Source of the DNA: Geobacter sp. UBA2189
GTDB taxonomy: Bacteria; Desulfobacterota; Desulfuromonadia; Geobacterales; Pseudopelobacteraceae
Length of the DNA: 64,000 nt
Assembly (NCBI GenBank): GCA_002328035.1
Contig: DCVL01000017.1
Location: 254,443-318,442, forward strand
Direction: 5' to 3'
In this document: positions 15,281 to 25,292 of the stretch, in pieces
Layout: every line of letters starts with the position of its first letter
Numbering within the stretch: the first letter of the stretch is position 1
The notes under the pieces: model-generated
What the model was told of the DNA's origin: nothing
Seen by the model: the letters and a program-made list of their open reading frames with translations, nothing else
The model's database searches: none
Position numbers and translations under genes: made by a program

Positions 15281-16567
15281 TTACTTCAAAATCACCCCTG
15301 CCTCCCCCCTGGCCACGACCTGCACTGTCATCCGATCCGGCAATACAGCAGCCTCCCCAAGGGTGAGTGAATTGACATTGCCAGTCAGCCTGACCCTCTC
15401 TGCAAGTTTTACCGCCGACAGCGCCGATGAGGCTTTAAGGCGAGCCTTCTCCAGCTGTTCTGCGACCGAGTTGTCCAGTTTTTCCTTGATGGTGTTCCTT
15501 ATGGCGCTGCTGAACAGCCAGCTGCCCGCGCTTATCAGCCATCCGGCATTCTTTGTCTCAAAATCTACATCTTCAAGGGTAAGAGAATTATTCTGCGGGT
15601 TGTATACCGGTTTGGCAAGAATAGTCAGTTCGCCTTCAAAATCACCAGTAGTGGTCAAAAGCAGAACCAGACGACCGTTTTCTCCCTTCAGGCTGAATGA
15701 TTTTACGGTTATCTTCTTCTCATCTCCGAAGGTTTTGTCGAGCAATACCGGATTCAGGGCAGTTACAAGATCGCCAAAGAAGATATTGGTGGCGAGCTTT
15801 ATCTGGAATGTTTTGTCAAATGTTACCAGTTGCTGTAATGGAGGTAGAATCCTGGCAGGTACGGCATCAGGTTTTGGGCCAACTGTTATTTCGGCGCCGG
15901 TGATGATCCCGATAGAGAGTCTTATCTGATTATTTGCCGCAAGTAACGGGCTAACAACAATTCTATCAGGAGCCAGCCTCAGCCAGGTGCTGAACTCCTT
16001 GTTGACAATAATCGGGTTAAAGGCGTTCTGCCACAATGGAGTAACCTTTGCTCTAAGCTGGACAGCGTCATTAAGTTTTTTATCTATTATCGGTGCAAGA
16101 AGTCTTTGTACAGGCAGCGTAATTCCTTCAACCATGTTTTTGGGCTTTAAGGAGAGAGGTCCAAGCCTGACGCTATCGGCCATACCTTCCGAGAGGCCTA
16201 TATAGTAAAGCTCTGTCTTCAAAAGCCAGCCAGGGGAGATATTCACTCTGGCCTTGAATCTAAGTCCTGCCCGAAGCGGATAGCTTTCATAGAAGCCGTA
16301 CCTGAATGTCAACTGCACCGGTAGTGTAAAATAGATGAAGTTGTCACTGGCAGTTACTGTCACCGCACCGGTGCGCAGAACCGTGACTGATGCACCAAGT
16401 CCGCCTTGTCCCTTATACAGCTCTTGGGGAAGTGACTGGTTCAGTATGGCTGACAGGTCTGCTGCAGAAGTTTCAATACTAAGGTTAATTGAGGATGCAG
16501 GCAGAGCTGCAGAGGCTGATACTGCACTGAACAACAGAAGAAAGAATATAATTATATGTCTGTACAA
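15281..16567 (-). CDS. DUF4403-family exported protein
   Basis: A 428-residue protein with a signal peptide (HIIIFFLLLFSAVSASAAL) and a beta-rich mature region that resembles DUF4403 proteins. Those have tandem lipid-binding-like (SMP/TULIP-like) domains, an association I hold only loosely. Recognisable repeated patterns are INLSIETSAADLSAILNQSL at the N-terminus and FSTWLRLAPDRIVV in the middle. The start is TTG 16567, with GGGAGGG 10 bases upstream; there is no in-frame ATG before the signal peptide. It diverges from cydD across 194 bases. A role in lipid or hydrophobic-ligand binding in the periplasm is a guess. Confidence 0.65.
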   Translation of the reverse strand: MYRHIIIFFLLLFSAVSASAALPASSINLSIETSAADLSAILNQSLPQELYKGQGGLGASVTVLRTGAVTVTASDNFIYFTLPVQLTFRYGFYESYPLRAGLRFKARVNISPGWLLKTELYYIGLSEGMADSVRLGPLSLKPKNMVEGITLPVQRLLAPIIDKKLNDAVQLRAKVTPLWQNAFNPIIVNKEFSTWLRLAPDRIVVSPLLAANNQIRLSIGIITGAEITVGPKPDAVPARILPPLQQLVTFDKTFQIKLATNIFFGDLVTALNPVLLDKTFGDEKKITVKSFSLKGENGRLVLLLTTTGDFEGELTILAKPVYNPQNNSLTLEDVDFETKNAGWLISAGSWLFSSAIRNTIKEKLDNSVAEQLEKARLKASSALSAVKLAERVRLTGNVNSLTLGEAAVLPDRMTVQVVARGEAGVILK

Positions 16568-16761
16568 AATGGTACTGCCCTCCCTGTGATAAACTTTTCT
16601 GCCAGAGCAGAAGCTGTTGGTTGTTTTTCCGGTTTAAAGCTGATAGCAGTTATTGCTTTTATTCTGTTACCATAGAGGCTCTTTGCCTGATATCATATCC
16701 CGACTGTTCCATAAATTGAAGTTTAACCTGTAACTCTATTAAAAATGGTTTGATATTCTTT

Positions 16762-18483
16762 ATGTCTTTAACTCATGACAATATTACAATTCCACCTGAA
16801 ACCTGGTTGCGTAAGCATGCTCGCTCGGTTAAGGGCAAGCTGTTCTCTTCCCTGCTTTGGAATTTTGCTGGCGGATTACTGATTATTATTCAGGCATGGT
16901 TGCTTGCAACGGTTTGCCATCGTGCAGTTATTGATAAAGACGGGCTCTATGCTGTCTTGCCTCTGCTGGGATGGCTGGGTCTGATAGCTCTGTTCCGTGC
17001 GGTTGCCGTATATCAGGGGGAGATTGCCGCAGTCAAGGGGGCTGCTGATGTCAGGCAGGTTGTGAGAACGGCTCTTTACCGACGGTTGCTGTTTCTGAAA
17101 CCGGCAGGAGTTACCGGTGAGGTTGGCGCCTTGACCGAGGCGGTGACCAGCGCTGTAGATGCTCTGGAATCGTACATCGCCAGATTTCTGCCTCAGATGT
17201 TTATTGCTGCCCTGCTTCCGCTTGCTGTACTGATTATTGTAATTCCATTCGAATGGCGTTCTTCTCTGGTGTTAATCTTTTCTGCCCCGTTCATTCCTCT
17301 TTTGATGGTTCTGATCGGTAAAGGGACGGAGGCGTTAAACCAGCGTCAGTGGAGCAGACTCTCTCTGATGGCTGGACATTTACTGGATCTGGTTCAGGGA
17401 CTGCCGGATCTCAAGATCTTCGGCGCAGCAAAAAGAGAGGCCGAGCTTCTGGCAGATGTTTCAGAACAGTACCGCGCCGGTACTATGGCGATTTTACGGG
17501 TTGCCTTTCTTTCTGCGTTCACGCTTGAATTTTTCTCTACTGTCGGCACGGCTGTTGTGGCCGTAATTATAGGTTTTCGGCTGCTTGCCGGTGAACTTCC
17601 ACTTCAGTATGGGCTTTTTATCCTGCTGCTGGCTCCCGAGTTCTATCTGCCTCTTAGAAATCTTGGATTGGCCTATCATAGCCGAATGAACGGACTGGCT
17701 GCAGCCAGGCAGATTATTCCACTGATTGAACAGTCTCCATCCCTTGACAATGAAACCTCAGTTTGCAGGGAAAAGTCTGCCAATACGGTTCCTCCTGAAA
17801 TACGTTGTGACTCTGTAAGTTTCAGTTACGGAGGCAACAGGGGAGGGGTGCAGGATATCAATCTGACAATCCCTGGAGGCAGTCTTGTCGGGATTGTTGG
17901 CGCAAGCGGCAGCGGTAAATCCACTTTGGCAAGGCTTCTTTTAGGGCTTTCTCGGCCTGAATCAGGAACTATAACCGTTGGGGGGGTAGAACTTTCAAAG
18001 CTTGATCAGGATGCCTGGCGTTCAGAACTGGCCTGGGTACCGCAACAGCCGTTCTTTTTCAACGCTAGCATAAGGGAGAATCTTCTGCTGGGAAGACCGA
18101 ATGCCACTGATGAAGAGATAAAAAAGGCTTTGGAGGCAGCCGCCCTTTCGAATGTTATTAACTCTATACGGGATGGACTGGATGCAGTTCTTGGAGAGGG
18201 AGGCGCCGGACTTTCGGGGGGAGAACTGAAGCGTCTGGCTTTGGCACGGGTATTTATCAGGGGTGCCTCTGTTGTGGTTCTGGATGAACCTACAGCCGGT
18301 CTTGATCGAGAGAATGAAAAACTGGTGCTGGATTCTCTTGAGCATTTGGCTGTTGGCCGTACCATGCTCATTATCAGCCATCGAGAAAAAACGATCAACC
18401 TCTGTAACAATCTGTTTGTGCTTTCAGATGGCAGACTGGAAAGTGTGGTAACTCCTTCCGACTATTTCGGGGGCGCGGTATGA
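16762..18483 (+). CDS. cydD: Thiol reductant ABC exporter subunit CydD
   Basis: A 573-residue half-transporter of the CydDC complex, which exports cysteine and glutathione to the periplasm and is needed for assembly of cytochrome bd and c-type cytochromes. An N-terminal six-helix membrane domain (about 1-320) precedes an ATPase domain with Walker A GASGSGKST, signature LSGGE and Walker B VVVLDEPTAGLD. ATG 16762 is chosen; an upstream TTG 12 bases earlier is possible. The stop overlaps the start of cydC by 4 bases (ATGA). The cytochrome bd oxidase genes cydA and cydB are not in the window. In a cytochrome-rich organism the exporter may serve c-type cytochrome maturation. Confidence 0.93.
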   Translation: MSLTHDNITIPPETWLRKHARSVKGKLFSSLLWNFAGGLLIIIQAWLLATVCHRAVIDKDGLYAVLPLLGWLGLIALFRAVAVYQGEIAAVKGAADVRQVVRTALYRRLLFLKPAGVTGEVGALTEAVTSAVDALESYIARFLPQMFIAALLPLAVLIIVIPFEWRSSLVLIFSAPFIPLLMVLIGKGTEALNQRQWSRLSLMAGHLLDLVQGLPDLKIFGAAKREAELLADVSEQYRAGTMAILRVAFLSAFTLEFFSTVGTAVVAVIIGFRLLAGELPLQYGLFILLLAPEFYLPLRNLGLAYHSRMNGLAAARQIIPLIEQSPSLDNETSVCREKSANTVPPEIRCDSVSFSYGGNRGGVQDINLTIPGGSLVGIVGASGSGKSTLARLLLGLSRPESGTITVGGVELSKLDQDAWRSELAWVPQQPFFFNASIRENLLLGRPNATDEEIKKALEAAALSNVINSIRDGLDAVLGEGGAGLSGGELKRLALARVFIRGASVVVLDEPTAGLDRENEKLVLDSLEHLAVGRTMLIISHREKTINLCNNLFVLSDGRLESVVTPSDYFGGAV

Positions 18484-20111
18484 GGGAGCTGATACGGATA
18501 TTAAGTCTGGCCTCGCGACACTGGCGTTGGATGGTCGGCGGAGTGCTGTTAGGTGTCCTGGTTATAATCCTTAATAGTGCACTTATGGCTGTATCGGGCT
18601 GGTTCATTGCCTCCATGGCTGTTGCCGGCGTCAGCAAGCTATCCTTTAACTATTTTTTTGCCTCAGCCTCCATTCGTGCCCTGGCCATTCTGCGTGCCCT
18701 CGGACGTTACGCAGAGCGTTTGCTGACCCATGATGCTGCCTTTCATGTACTTGCCGATCTCAGGAACTGGCTGTTCCGCCGCATGATACCTCTGGCTCCG
18801 GCCGGTCTTGAAAAATACGGTTCAGGAGAGCTGGCAGGACGCCTGAGAGCAGACCTTGACAGTCTTGAAACGGTTTATCTGCGGATACTTGCCCCTGTTT
18901 TCAGCGGTGGCTGCGCCATTCTTCTGGCTGTTCTTTTTGTATCGTTCTGGAGTGGAACAGCAAGCCTCGTCTTGTCAGTAATGCTCATTTTCGGGGGACT
19001 GCTTCTGCCTCTCTTTACCCTGTATCTTGCTGAACAGCCTGGTCGCGCTTCAGCAGAGCTATCCGGCCAGTTGCGTAAGACTGTTACAGAAGGTCTGCAA
19101 GGAGCTGAAGAGTTGCTGTTGTTGGGGGCAGGCAGTCAGCAGGTAGCAATGGTTGAGACCGTTTCAGCCAATCTGGTTCAAAAACAAGTCAGACTTGGAA
19201 AGATTGCAGCTCTTGGCCTTGCAGGGATAACTGCAACTGTAGGCCTTTCATCTGTACTGATTGCCCTGGTCTGTATCCCCCTGATCGGCACAGGTGAGTT
19301 GACTCCCCCCAATCTGGTTATGCTTCTGCTCTTTTCTGCTGCATCTTTTGAGGCAGTTGCCCCTCTTGCCCATTCACTTCAGCTTATTCCTGCTGCAACC
19401 GAGGCGGTTCGCAGGATTCGGGAGCTAGCAGATGCCAAAGTGCCATTTCCAGATCCTTTGGTCTCAACCCAACCTGCCACTGCCGATATTGTTATCAATG
19501 ATGTTTCGGTTGCTTACAATAGTGACAGCTTTGTATTGGAACATTTTTCTCTGCAGATTAAGTCAGGTGAGAGGGTTGCCCTGACTGGTCAAAGCGGCAC
19601 CGGTAAATCCACACTGATTGAACTCCTGCTCCGTTTTCGCCCATATCAGGGGAGCGTCACCATATCCGGTTGCGAGCTTTCGAAAATATCTTCCGATACT
19701 ATGGCCAGGCTGGTTTCAGCCGCTCCTCAAAAGCCTCACCTTTTTAACAGGAGCATCAAAGAAAATATCCTGCTTGGACGTGATATCAGCGACGATGCAC
19801 TTTCTGCACTTCTCTTTGATAGCGGCCTTGCAGGATGGGTTGCCACTCTTCCGGAGGGGCTGGATACTATGGTTGGAGAATTTGGAAGTAAGGTTTCTGG
19901 TGGCGAGGCTAGACGTATTGCCCTTGCCAGGGCTCTCCTTTCAGATTCGCCCATTTTGTTGCTGGATGAACCTACGGAAGGGCTGGACAGCGTTACAGAA
20001 CAGTTTGTGGTGGAACGTCTTTCTGAACGTCTACGTGGCAAGACCCTGTTGCTGGCAACTCATCGCCCAGCCTGTCTTGTTATGGTGGAACGGGTCGTTT
20101 CGTTTGGCTGA
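18480..20111 (+). CDS. cydC: Thiol reductant ABC exporter subunit CydC
   Basis: A 543-residue partner of CydD. The membrane domain has the CydC-type N-terminus (MAVSGWFIASMAVAG, then IRALAILRALGRYAERLLTHD). The ATPase domain carries Walker A GQSGTGKST, a signature-like VSGGEARRIALARA and Walker B ILLLDEPTEGLD. It overlaps cydD by 4 bases, so the two are translationally coupled and form the heterodimer. The 120 bases after its stop hold no gene; they run into the promoter region of the TetR operon. No intrinsic terminator is obvious. Confidence 0.93.
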   Translation: MRELIRILSLASRHWRWMVGGVLLGVLVIILNSALMAVSGWFIASMAVAGVSKLSFNYFFASASIRALAILRALGRYAERLLTHDAAFHVLADLRNWLFRRMIPLAPAGLEKYGSGELAGRLRADLDSLETVYLRILAPVFSGGCAILLAVLFVSFWSGTASLVLSVMLIFGGLLLPLFTLYLAEQPGRASAELSGQLRKTVTEGLQGAEELLLLGAGSQQVAMVETVSANLVQKQVRLGKIAALGLAGITATVGLSSVLIALVCIPLIGTGELTPPNLVMLLLFSAASFEAVAPLAHSLQLIPAATEAVRRIRELADAKVPFPDPLVSTQPATADIVINDVSVAYNSDSFVLEHFSLQIKSGERVALTGQSGTGKSTLIELLLRFRPYQGSVTISGCELSKISSDTMARLVSAAPQKPHLFNRSIKENILLGRDISDDALSALLFDSGLAGWVATLPEGLDTMVGEFGSKVSGGEARRIALARALLSDSPILLLDEPTEGLDSVTEQFVVERLSERLRGKTLLLATHRPACLVMVERVVSFG

Positions 20112-20207
20112 TCTCAGAATAGAATTTGGGCTGAAACCAGTATTTGCCCGTGCAATGTTACTACTCACAAATTCTTGCTGGACTGATCATTCAGCTCGAT
20201 TTTTCTG

Positions 20208-20252
20208 TTGACCAGAACTATTTAAGATGGTAATGAATGAACGGTCATTCAT
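20208..20252 (+). promoter_or_regulatory. Promoter and TetR-type operator of the efflux operon
   Basis: -35 TTGACC (20208-20213), a 17-base spacer and -10 TAATGA (20231-20236). A perfect palindrome, ATGAATGA-ACGG-TCATTCAT (20233-20252), covers the -10 box and the start site. Its size and symmetry fit a TetR-family operator, and the next gene is a TetR regulator, so autorepression of the whole operon is likely. Confidence 0.8.
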
Positions 20253-20266
20253 TTTTGGGGGTTAAG

Positions 20267-20842
20267 ATGTCTAAAGAAGACAAAAGAGAGGCCATACTTC
20301 AGGCTACCCTTGAGCTTGTCGCTGAACATGGTTTTCATGACGCCCCATGCTCTTTGATCGCAGAGCGGGCAGGGGTAGCAGCCGGTACAATCTATAGATA
20401 CTTTGAGAGCAAGGAGCTGCTAATAAATGCGCTTTACCTTGAACTTGAGGGGAAGATTTATGCCGTTCTACTTAATGGATATGAAGAGGAGAATACCATT
20501 GAGGAACGTTTTTTCCATCTGGCGACCGGACTCTTGAGGTTTTTTATATCATCCCCTCTGGAATTCAAATATGTAGAACAGTTTCATAATTCACCTTTTG
20601 GTGTTGCCTTTCGCAGAGACAGGGTACTAGGTAATACGAATGGTTGCGATATATACCGCACACTGTTTGAGCAGGGGGTGGAACAGGGGAATCTTAAGGA
20701 GCTGCCTCTGGTTCTGTTGTTTGACCTTGCCTTCGGCCCTATTGTCTCTGTTGCCAGAAACCATATTCTTGGTTTTATTACACTGGATGACAAGCTGGTC
20801 AATAAGGTTGTCTCAGCTTGCTGGGATTCGCTTAAACGATGA
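20267..20842 (+). CDS. TetR-family repressor of the RND efflux operon
   Basis: 191 residues. The N-terminal DNA-binding domain is typical (KREAILQATLELVAEHGF, then SLIAERAGVAAGTIYRYFESKELL). The variable C-terminal domain would bind an inducer, probably a substrate of the pump encoded downstream. ATG 20267 has GGGGG upstream; the earlier in-frame ATG at 20237 lies inside the operator and is rejected. The palindrome at 20233-20252 is its probable binding site. It is followed after 66 bases by the adaptor gene, consistent with a four-gene operon under autoregulation. The ligand cannot be predicted. Confidence 0.9.
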   Translation: MSKEDKREAILQATLELVAEHGFHDAPCSLIAERAGVAAGTIYRYFESKELLINALYLELEGKIYAVLLNGYEEENTIEERFFHLATGLLRFFISSPLEFKYVEQFHNSPFGVAFRRDRVLGNTNGCDIYRTLFEQGVEQGNLKELPLVLLFDLAFGPIVSVARNHILGFITLDDKLVNKVVSACWDSLKR

Positions 20843-20908
20843 AATAAATTATAATAACAGTAAGTTGATGATTTCTGTTTTTGATAAAAAACAATTGAGG
20901 TGTTTACT

Positions 20909-22111
20909 ATGCAAGGAAGCAAACAAGGAAGGCTGATATTAAGCGCTTTGCTGTTGGTTACGACACTTATAGCAGTAGGATGTGCCAAGAAAGAGGCGGT
21001 CAAGCCGCAAGGAGGTCCACCAGAGGTGGGCGTAATTACGGTGCAGCTGCAGCCAGTAACTCTTACCACTGAACTGTCAGGGCGTACCTCGGCACACCTG
21101 ACTGCTGAAGTCAGACCTCAGGTTGGAGGTATTATCAAGAAGCGCCTCTTTGTTGAAGGTAGTGATGTAAAGGCAGGGGATCTGTTGTACCAGATTGAGC
21201 CTGCAAGTTATGAGGCTGCGTTGGCCAGTGCAAAGGCCAATCAGGCAAAGGCTGAAGCCACACTTGGTTCTGTGCGTCTTAAGGCGGAGCGATATCGTGA
21301 TCTGGTAAAGATAAAGGCAGTCAGCCAGCAGGACAACGATGATGCCCAGGCTGCGCTGAAGCTGGCTGAAGCAGAGGTTGCATCCGCAAAGGCTGCTGTA
21401 GATACAGCCAGAATCAATCTCTCCTATACCCGTATTACAGCCCCTATATCCGGCAGGATAAGCCGTTCAACGGTGACGGAAGGGGCTCTTGTCACTGCCA
21501 ATCAGGCATCGGCACTCTCAACAATTCAGCAGTTGAGCACAATGTTTGTTGATGTAACGCAGTCCAACGCAGAGATGCTCAGGCTCAAGCAGAATCTGGC
21601 AAGTGGGCTGCTGAAAAAGGATAAGGGAGCCTCTCAGGCCAGAGTTAAACTTATTCTTGAAGATGGAAGCAGTTACCCATTGCCAGGCACGCTTAAGTTC
21701 TCTGAGGTGACAGTTGACCAGAGTACCGGCTCGATTACCCTTCGCGCTATATTCCCTAACCCAAAGCAGGTTCTGTTGCCCGGGATGTTTGTTCGGGCTG
21801 TTCTTGAAGAAGGGGTAAACGATCAGGCTATCCTTGTCCCTCAGAGAGGTGTAACACGTAACCCGAACGGAGAGGCGATGGTAATGCTGGTTGGCGCAGA
21901 AGAAAAGGTTGAGCCCAGAATCATTAAGGTGGCGCGGACGGTTGGGGATAACTGGCTGGTAAGTGAAGGCCTTAAGACCGGTGAGAGGATAATTCTTGAA
22001 GGAATTCAGAAGGCAAGGCCAGGTACTCCCGTTAAGGCATTGCCCTTTGGTGGAGCCAAGCCTGAAACAGTCCCATCTGCTGCACCGCAGGCTGCGCCTG
22101 TAAAAAAATAA
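20909..22111 (+). CDS. RND efflux periplasmic adaptor (MexA/AcrA type)
   Basis: A 400-residue membrane-fusion protein. The lipoprotein signal ends in LIAVGC (Cys25). The mature part shows the lipoyl half-motifs (LTAEVRPQVGGIIKKRLFVEGSDVKAGDLLYQI and the later SYTRITAPISGRI), an alpha-hairpin between them (about residues 95-150, Ala/Lys/Glu-rich) and the beta-barrel and membrane-proximal domains. It links the inner-membrane pump to the outer-membrane channel. ATG 20909 follows GAGG by about 8 bases. The pump gene starts 12 bases downstream. Confidence 0.95.
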   Translation: MQGSKQGRLILSALLLVTTLIAVGCAKKEAVKPQGGPPEVGVITVQLQPVTLTTELSGRTSAHLTAEVRPQVGGIIKKRLFVEGSDVKAGDLLYQIEPASYEAALASAKANQAKAEATLGSVRLKAERYRDLVKIKAVSQQDNDDAQAALKLAEAEVASAKAAVDTARINLSYTRITAPISGRISRSTVTEGALVTANQASALSTIQQLSTMFVDVTQSNAEMLRLKQNLASGLLKKDKGASQARVKLILEDGSSYPLPGTLKFSEVTVDQSTGSITLRAIFPNPKQVLLPGMFVRAVLEEGVNDQAILVPQRGVTRNPNGEAMVMLVGAEEKVEPRIIKVARTVGDNWLVSEGLKTGERIILEGIQKARPGTPVKALPFGGAKPETVPSAAPQAAPVKK

Positions 22112-22123
22112 AGGAGCCGATTC

Positions 22124-25100
22124 ATGGCCAAGTTTTTCATAAACAGACCAATCTTCGCCTGGGTAATAGCCATTATGGTTATGCTTGCAGGGCTTCTGGC
22201 TATAAAGACCCTGCCGGTTTCTCAATATCCGCCTATAGCGCCACCACAAATAACCATTAACGCAACCTATCCCGGAGCTTCAGCCCAGACGGTTCAGGAT
22301 ACAGTTACCCAGGTGGTTGAGCAGAAACTGAACGGTATAGACAATCTTATCTATATGTCCTCCACAAGTGATTCAGCTGGCTCGGTTTCAATAAATCTTA
22401 CCTTCAAGGCCGGCACTGATCCTAATATTGCCCAGGTTCAGGTACAGAACAAGCTGCAGCTTGCAACGCCACTTTTGCCGCAGATTGTCCAAAAACAGGG
22501 AATTCAGGTGGTTAAGTCTACCAAGAACTTCCTTATGATAATTGGACTGGTCTCTGAAGATGGCTCCATGGATCGACATGCGCTTACCGATTACATGGTT
22601 TCCAATATTCAGGATATCGTCAGTAGGGTAGAAGGGGTGGGTGAACTGCAGCAATTTGGTACCCAGAATGCGATGCGGGTATGGGTTAATCCCGCCAAGC
22701 TTAACAATTTCAGGTTGACAACCAATGATGTCATTGCTGCCTTGCAGGCGCAGAACACACAGGTTTCAGCCGGACAGTTCGGCGGTTCGCCAGCCAATCA
22801 GGGACAACAGTTAAATGCAACCATAACGGCTCGGACGCTTTTGCAGACTGCTGACCAGTTTGACAACATTGTGCTTCGCACCAACAGTGATGGCTCTACG
22901 GTAAAGCTGAAGGATGTGGCCGAAAGCAGAATTGGCACAGAGAACTATGAGATCGAGGCACGTTACAAGGGTAAACCGCTGGGTGGAATGGCGATCCGTC
23001 TGGCAGCAGGGGCTAATGCACTTGATACAGGTAATCGGGTCAAGGCCAAGATGGATGAACTGTCCAAATATTTTCCGGCAGGTATGAAGGTGGTTTATCC
23101 ATATGATACAACCCCTTTTGTCAAGATATCTATTGAGGAAGTTGTTCATACACTTATAGAGGCTGTATTTCTTGTCTTTATAATAATGTTCCTGTTTTTG
23201 CAGAATATCAGGGCAACCCTGATCCCGACGATCGCCGTTCCTGTTGTTCTTCTTGGAACGATGGGTGTGCTTTCTGCGGCTGGTTTTTCAATAAATACCC
23301 TTACCATGTTTGCTCTGGTTATCGTTATAGGTCTGCTGGTTGATGATGCGATAGTTGTTGTTGAGAACGTTGAACGGATAATGTCGGAGGAGGGTCTTTC
23401 TCCGCATGATGCTACAGTCAAATCAATGGGGCAGATCACAAGTGCCCTGGTGGGAATAGCTACGGTGCTTACCGCTGTATTTCTTCCTATGGCCTTCTTT
23501 GGAGGTTCAACAGGGGTTATCTACCGCCAGTTTTCAATCACCATTATTTCGGCGATGATCCTGTCGGTTCTTGTTGCCATGATCCTGACTCCAGCTCTCT
23601 GCTCAACCCTTCTAAAGCCAGTTGAAAAGGGACATACTCCAGGGGAGTGTGGTCTGTTTTGTAAATTTTTTGAATGGTTTAACAAGTGGTTCAACATAGG
23701 TAGAGGGAAGTATGAAGGGATAGTAAGCCGATCATTCGGTAAGCCTATACGCTACTTGCTGATCTATGGGACTATAGTTGCAGCAATGGTGTTTTTCTTC
23801 CTCCGTCTTCCTACCGCCTTCTTGCCGGATGAGGATCAGGGGTTTATCATCTGCCAGATTCAGTTACCTGCCGGCGCTACTAAAGAAAGAACAATCAAGG
23901 TTATTGAACAGCTTGAGAAGCATTTTCTGGAGAGAGAAACGAAAACAGTTGATTCCGTTATAACTGTGGCAGGTTTCAGCTTTGCAGGTCGTGGACAGAA
24001 TATGGCTCTTGCGTTTGTCAAGCTTAAGGACTGGAAGCTTAGAAAGAGTGCTGACCTGAAGGCTCCTGCAGTTGCCAGGAGAGCCATGGGAGCATTTTCA
24101 CAGTTTAAGGACGGATTGGCTTTTGCCTTTTCACCACCTGCAGTTGTAGAGCTTGGACAGGCTAACGGTTTTGACTTTATGCTGCAGGACAGAAGTGGGG
24201 TAGGGCATGTAAAGCTTATGGAGGCTCGCAACATGCTGCTGGGAATGGCGATGAAAAACCCGAAGCTGATTGCTGTACGTCCAAATGGTCAGGATGACTC
24301 CCCGCAGTTCAAGCTGGATATTGATGATGTCCGTGCAGGCGCTTTAGGGGTCTCGCTTGCAGATGTCAACAATGTCCTTGCGACCGCATGGGGCAGCTCA
24401 TATGTCAATGACTTTATTCAGAACGGTCGAGTAAAGAAGGTCTATCTGCAGTCAGATGCAAAATTCCGGATGCTCCCTGAGGATATAAATCTCTGGTATG
24501 TAAAAAACAATCAGGGAGAGATGGTTCCGTTTTCAGCCTTTTCAACTGCTAAATGGCAACATGGGTCTCCACGTCTGGAACGTTACAACGGGATCCCTTC
24601 AGTTGAAATCATGGGACAGGCCGCCCCCGGGGTCAGCACCGGTGAGGCGATGGCTGAAATGGAAAAGATGGCCGCACAGTTGCCACCTGGCATCGGCTAT
24701 GAATGGACCGGCCTATCATATGAGGAAAAACAGGCTGGGAAACAGGCTCCGGCTCTTTATGCCATATCGCTTCTGGTGGTCTTTCTTGCAGTGGCCGCCC
24801 TTTACGAGAGCTGGACCATTCCGTTTGTAAATATGCTGATGCTTCCGCTGGGGCTTGTCGGTGCGGTTACTGCGGTCACCCTAAGGGTGCTTCCCAACGA
24901 TGTCTATCTTCAGATTGGCCTGCTAACCACTGTTGGTCTTTCTACAAAGAACGCAATCCTTATTATCCAGTTCATTAAGGAGCAGATGCATCAGGGACAT
25001 GAACTGGTAGAGGCCACATTGTCAGCGGTAAAGATAAGGTTAAGGCCAGTAATTATGACATCGCTTGCCTTTTTCTTTGGCACCTTACCGCTGGCACTGA

Positions 25101-25291
25101 CCAAAGGAGCAGGGGCTGCTGCACAGAACGCCATAGGCACTGCAGTTACGGGAGGGCTTCTTTCCGCAACATTCATTGACCTTATATTTATCCCTTTCTT
25201 CTTCGTTATGGTTTCAAAGCTTTTTGGGAGAAAAAAATATAAGAAACATCCGGTCGAACCTGTTCCTGCTGTTGTTATAGGGGGGCATTGA
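22124..25291 (+). CDS. RND multidrug efflux transporter, HAE1 family (MexB/AcrB type)
   Basis: A 1055-residue inner-membrane proton-driven pump of full family length. The N-terminus MAKFFINRPIFAWVIAIMVM is characteristic. The proton-relay Asp pair is present in GLLVDDAIVVVENVER (about 405-420), and the second membrane half has TVGLSTKNAILIIQF with the relay Lys. Two large periplasmic loops follow the first and seventh transmembrane helices. AcrB-type rather than CzcA-type motifs point to organic solutes or drugs, not metals. It is flanked by its adaptor and outer-membrane partner, giving a complete tripartite system. Confidence 0.96.
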   Translation: MAKFFINRPIFAWVIAIMVMLAGLLAIKTLPVSQYPPIAPPQITINATYPGASAQTVQDTVTQVVEQKLNGIDNLIYMSSTSDSAGSVSINLTFKAGTDPNIAQVQVQNKLQLATPLLPQIVQKQGIQVVKSTKNFLMIIGLVSEDGSMDRHALTDYMVSNIQDIVSRVEGVGELQQFGTQNAMRVWVNPAKLNNFRLTTNDVIAALQAQNTQVSAGQFGGSPANQGQQLNATITARTLLQTADQFDNIVLRTNSDGSTVKLKDVAESRIGTENYEIEARYKGKPLGGMAIRLAAGANALDTGNRVKAKMDELSKYFPAGMKVVYPYDTTPFVKISIEEVVHTLIEAVFLVFIIMFLFLQNIRATLIPTIAVPVVLLGTMGVLSAAGFSINTLTMFALVIVIGLLVDDAIVVVENVERIMSEEGLSPHDATVKSMGQITSALVGIATVLTAVFLPMAFFGGSTGVIYRQFSITIISAMILSVLVAMILTPALCSTLLKPVEKGHTPGECGLFCKFFEWFNKWFNIGRGKYEGIVSRSFGKPIRYLLIYGTIVAAMVFFFLRLPTAFLPDEDQGFIICQIQLPAGATKERTIKVIEQLEKHFLERETKTVDSVITVAGFSFAGRGQNMALAFVKLKDWKLRKSADLKAPAVARRAMGAFSQFKDGLAFAFSPPAVVELGQANGFDFMLQDRSGVGHVKLMEARNMLLGMAMKNPKLIAVRPNGQDDSPQFKLDIDDVRAGALGVSLADVNNVLATAWGSSYVNDFIQNGRVKKVYLQSDAKFRMLPEDINLWYVKNNQGEMVPFSAFSTAKWQHGSPRLERYNGIPSVEIMGQAAPGVSTGEAMAEMEKMAAQLPPGIGYEWTGLSYEEKQAGKQAPALYAISLLVVFLAVAALYESWTIPFVNMLMLPLGLVGAVTAVTLRVLPNDVYLQIGLLTTVGLSTKNAILIIQFIKEQMHQGHELVEATLSAVKIRLRPVIMTSLAFFFGTLPLALTKGAGAAAQNAIGTAVTGGLLSATFIDLIFIPFFFVMVSKLFGRKKYKKHPVEPVPAVVIGGH

Positions 25292-25292
25292 T

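Noticed and set aside
16762..20111. cydDC as evidence of a cytochrome bd oxidase operon here.
   Set aside because: No cydA or cydB gene is in the window, and CydDC alone also serves c-type cytochrome assembly.
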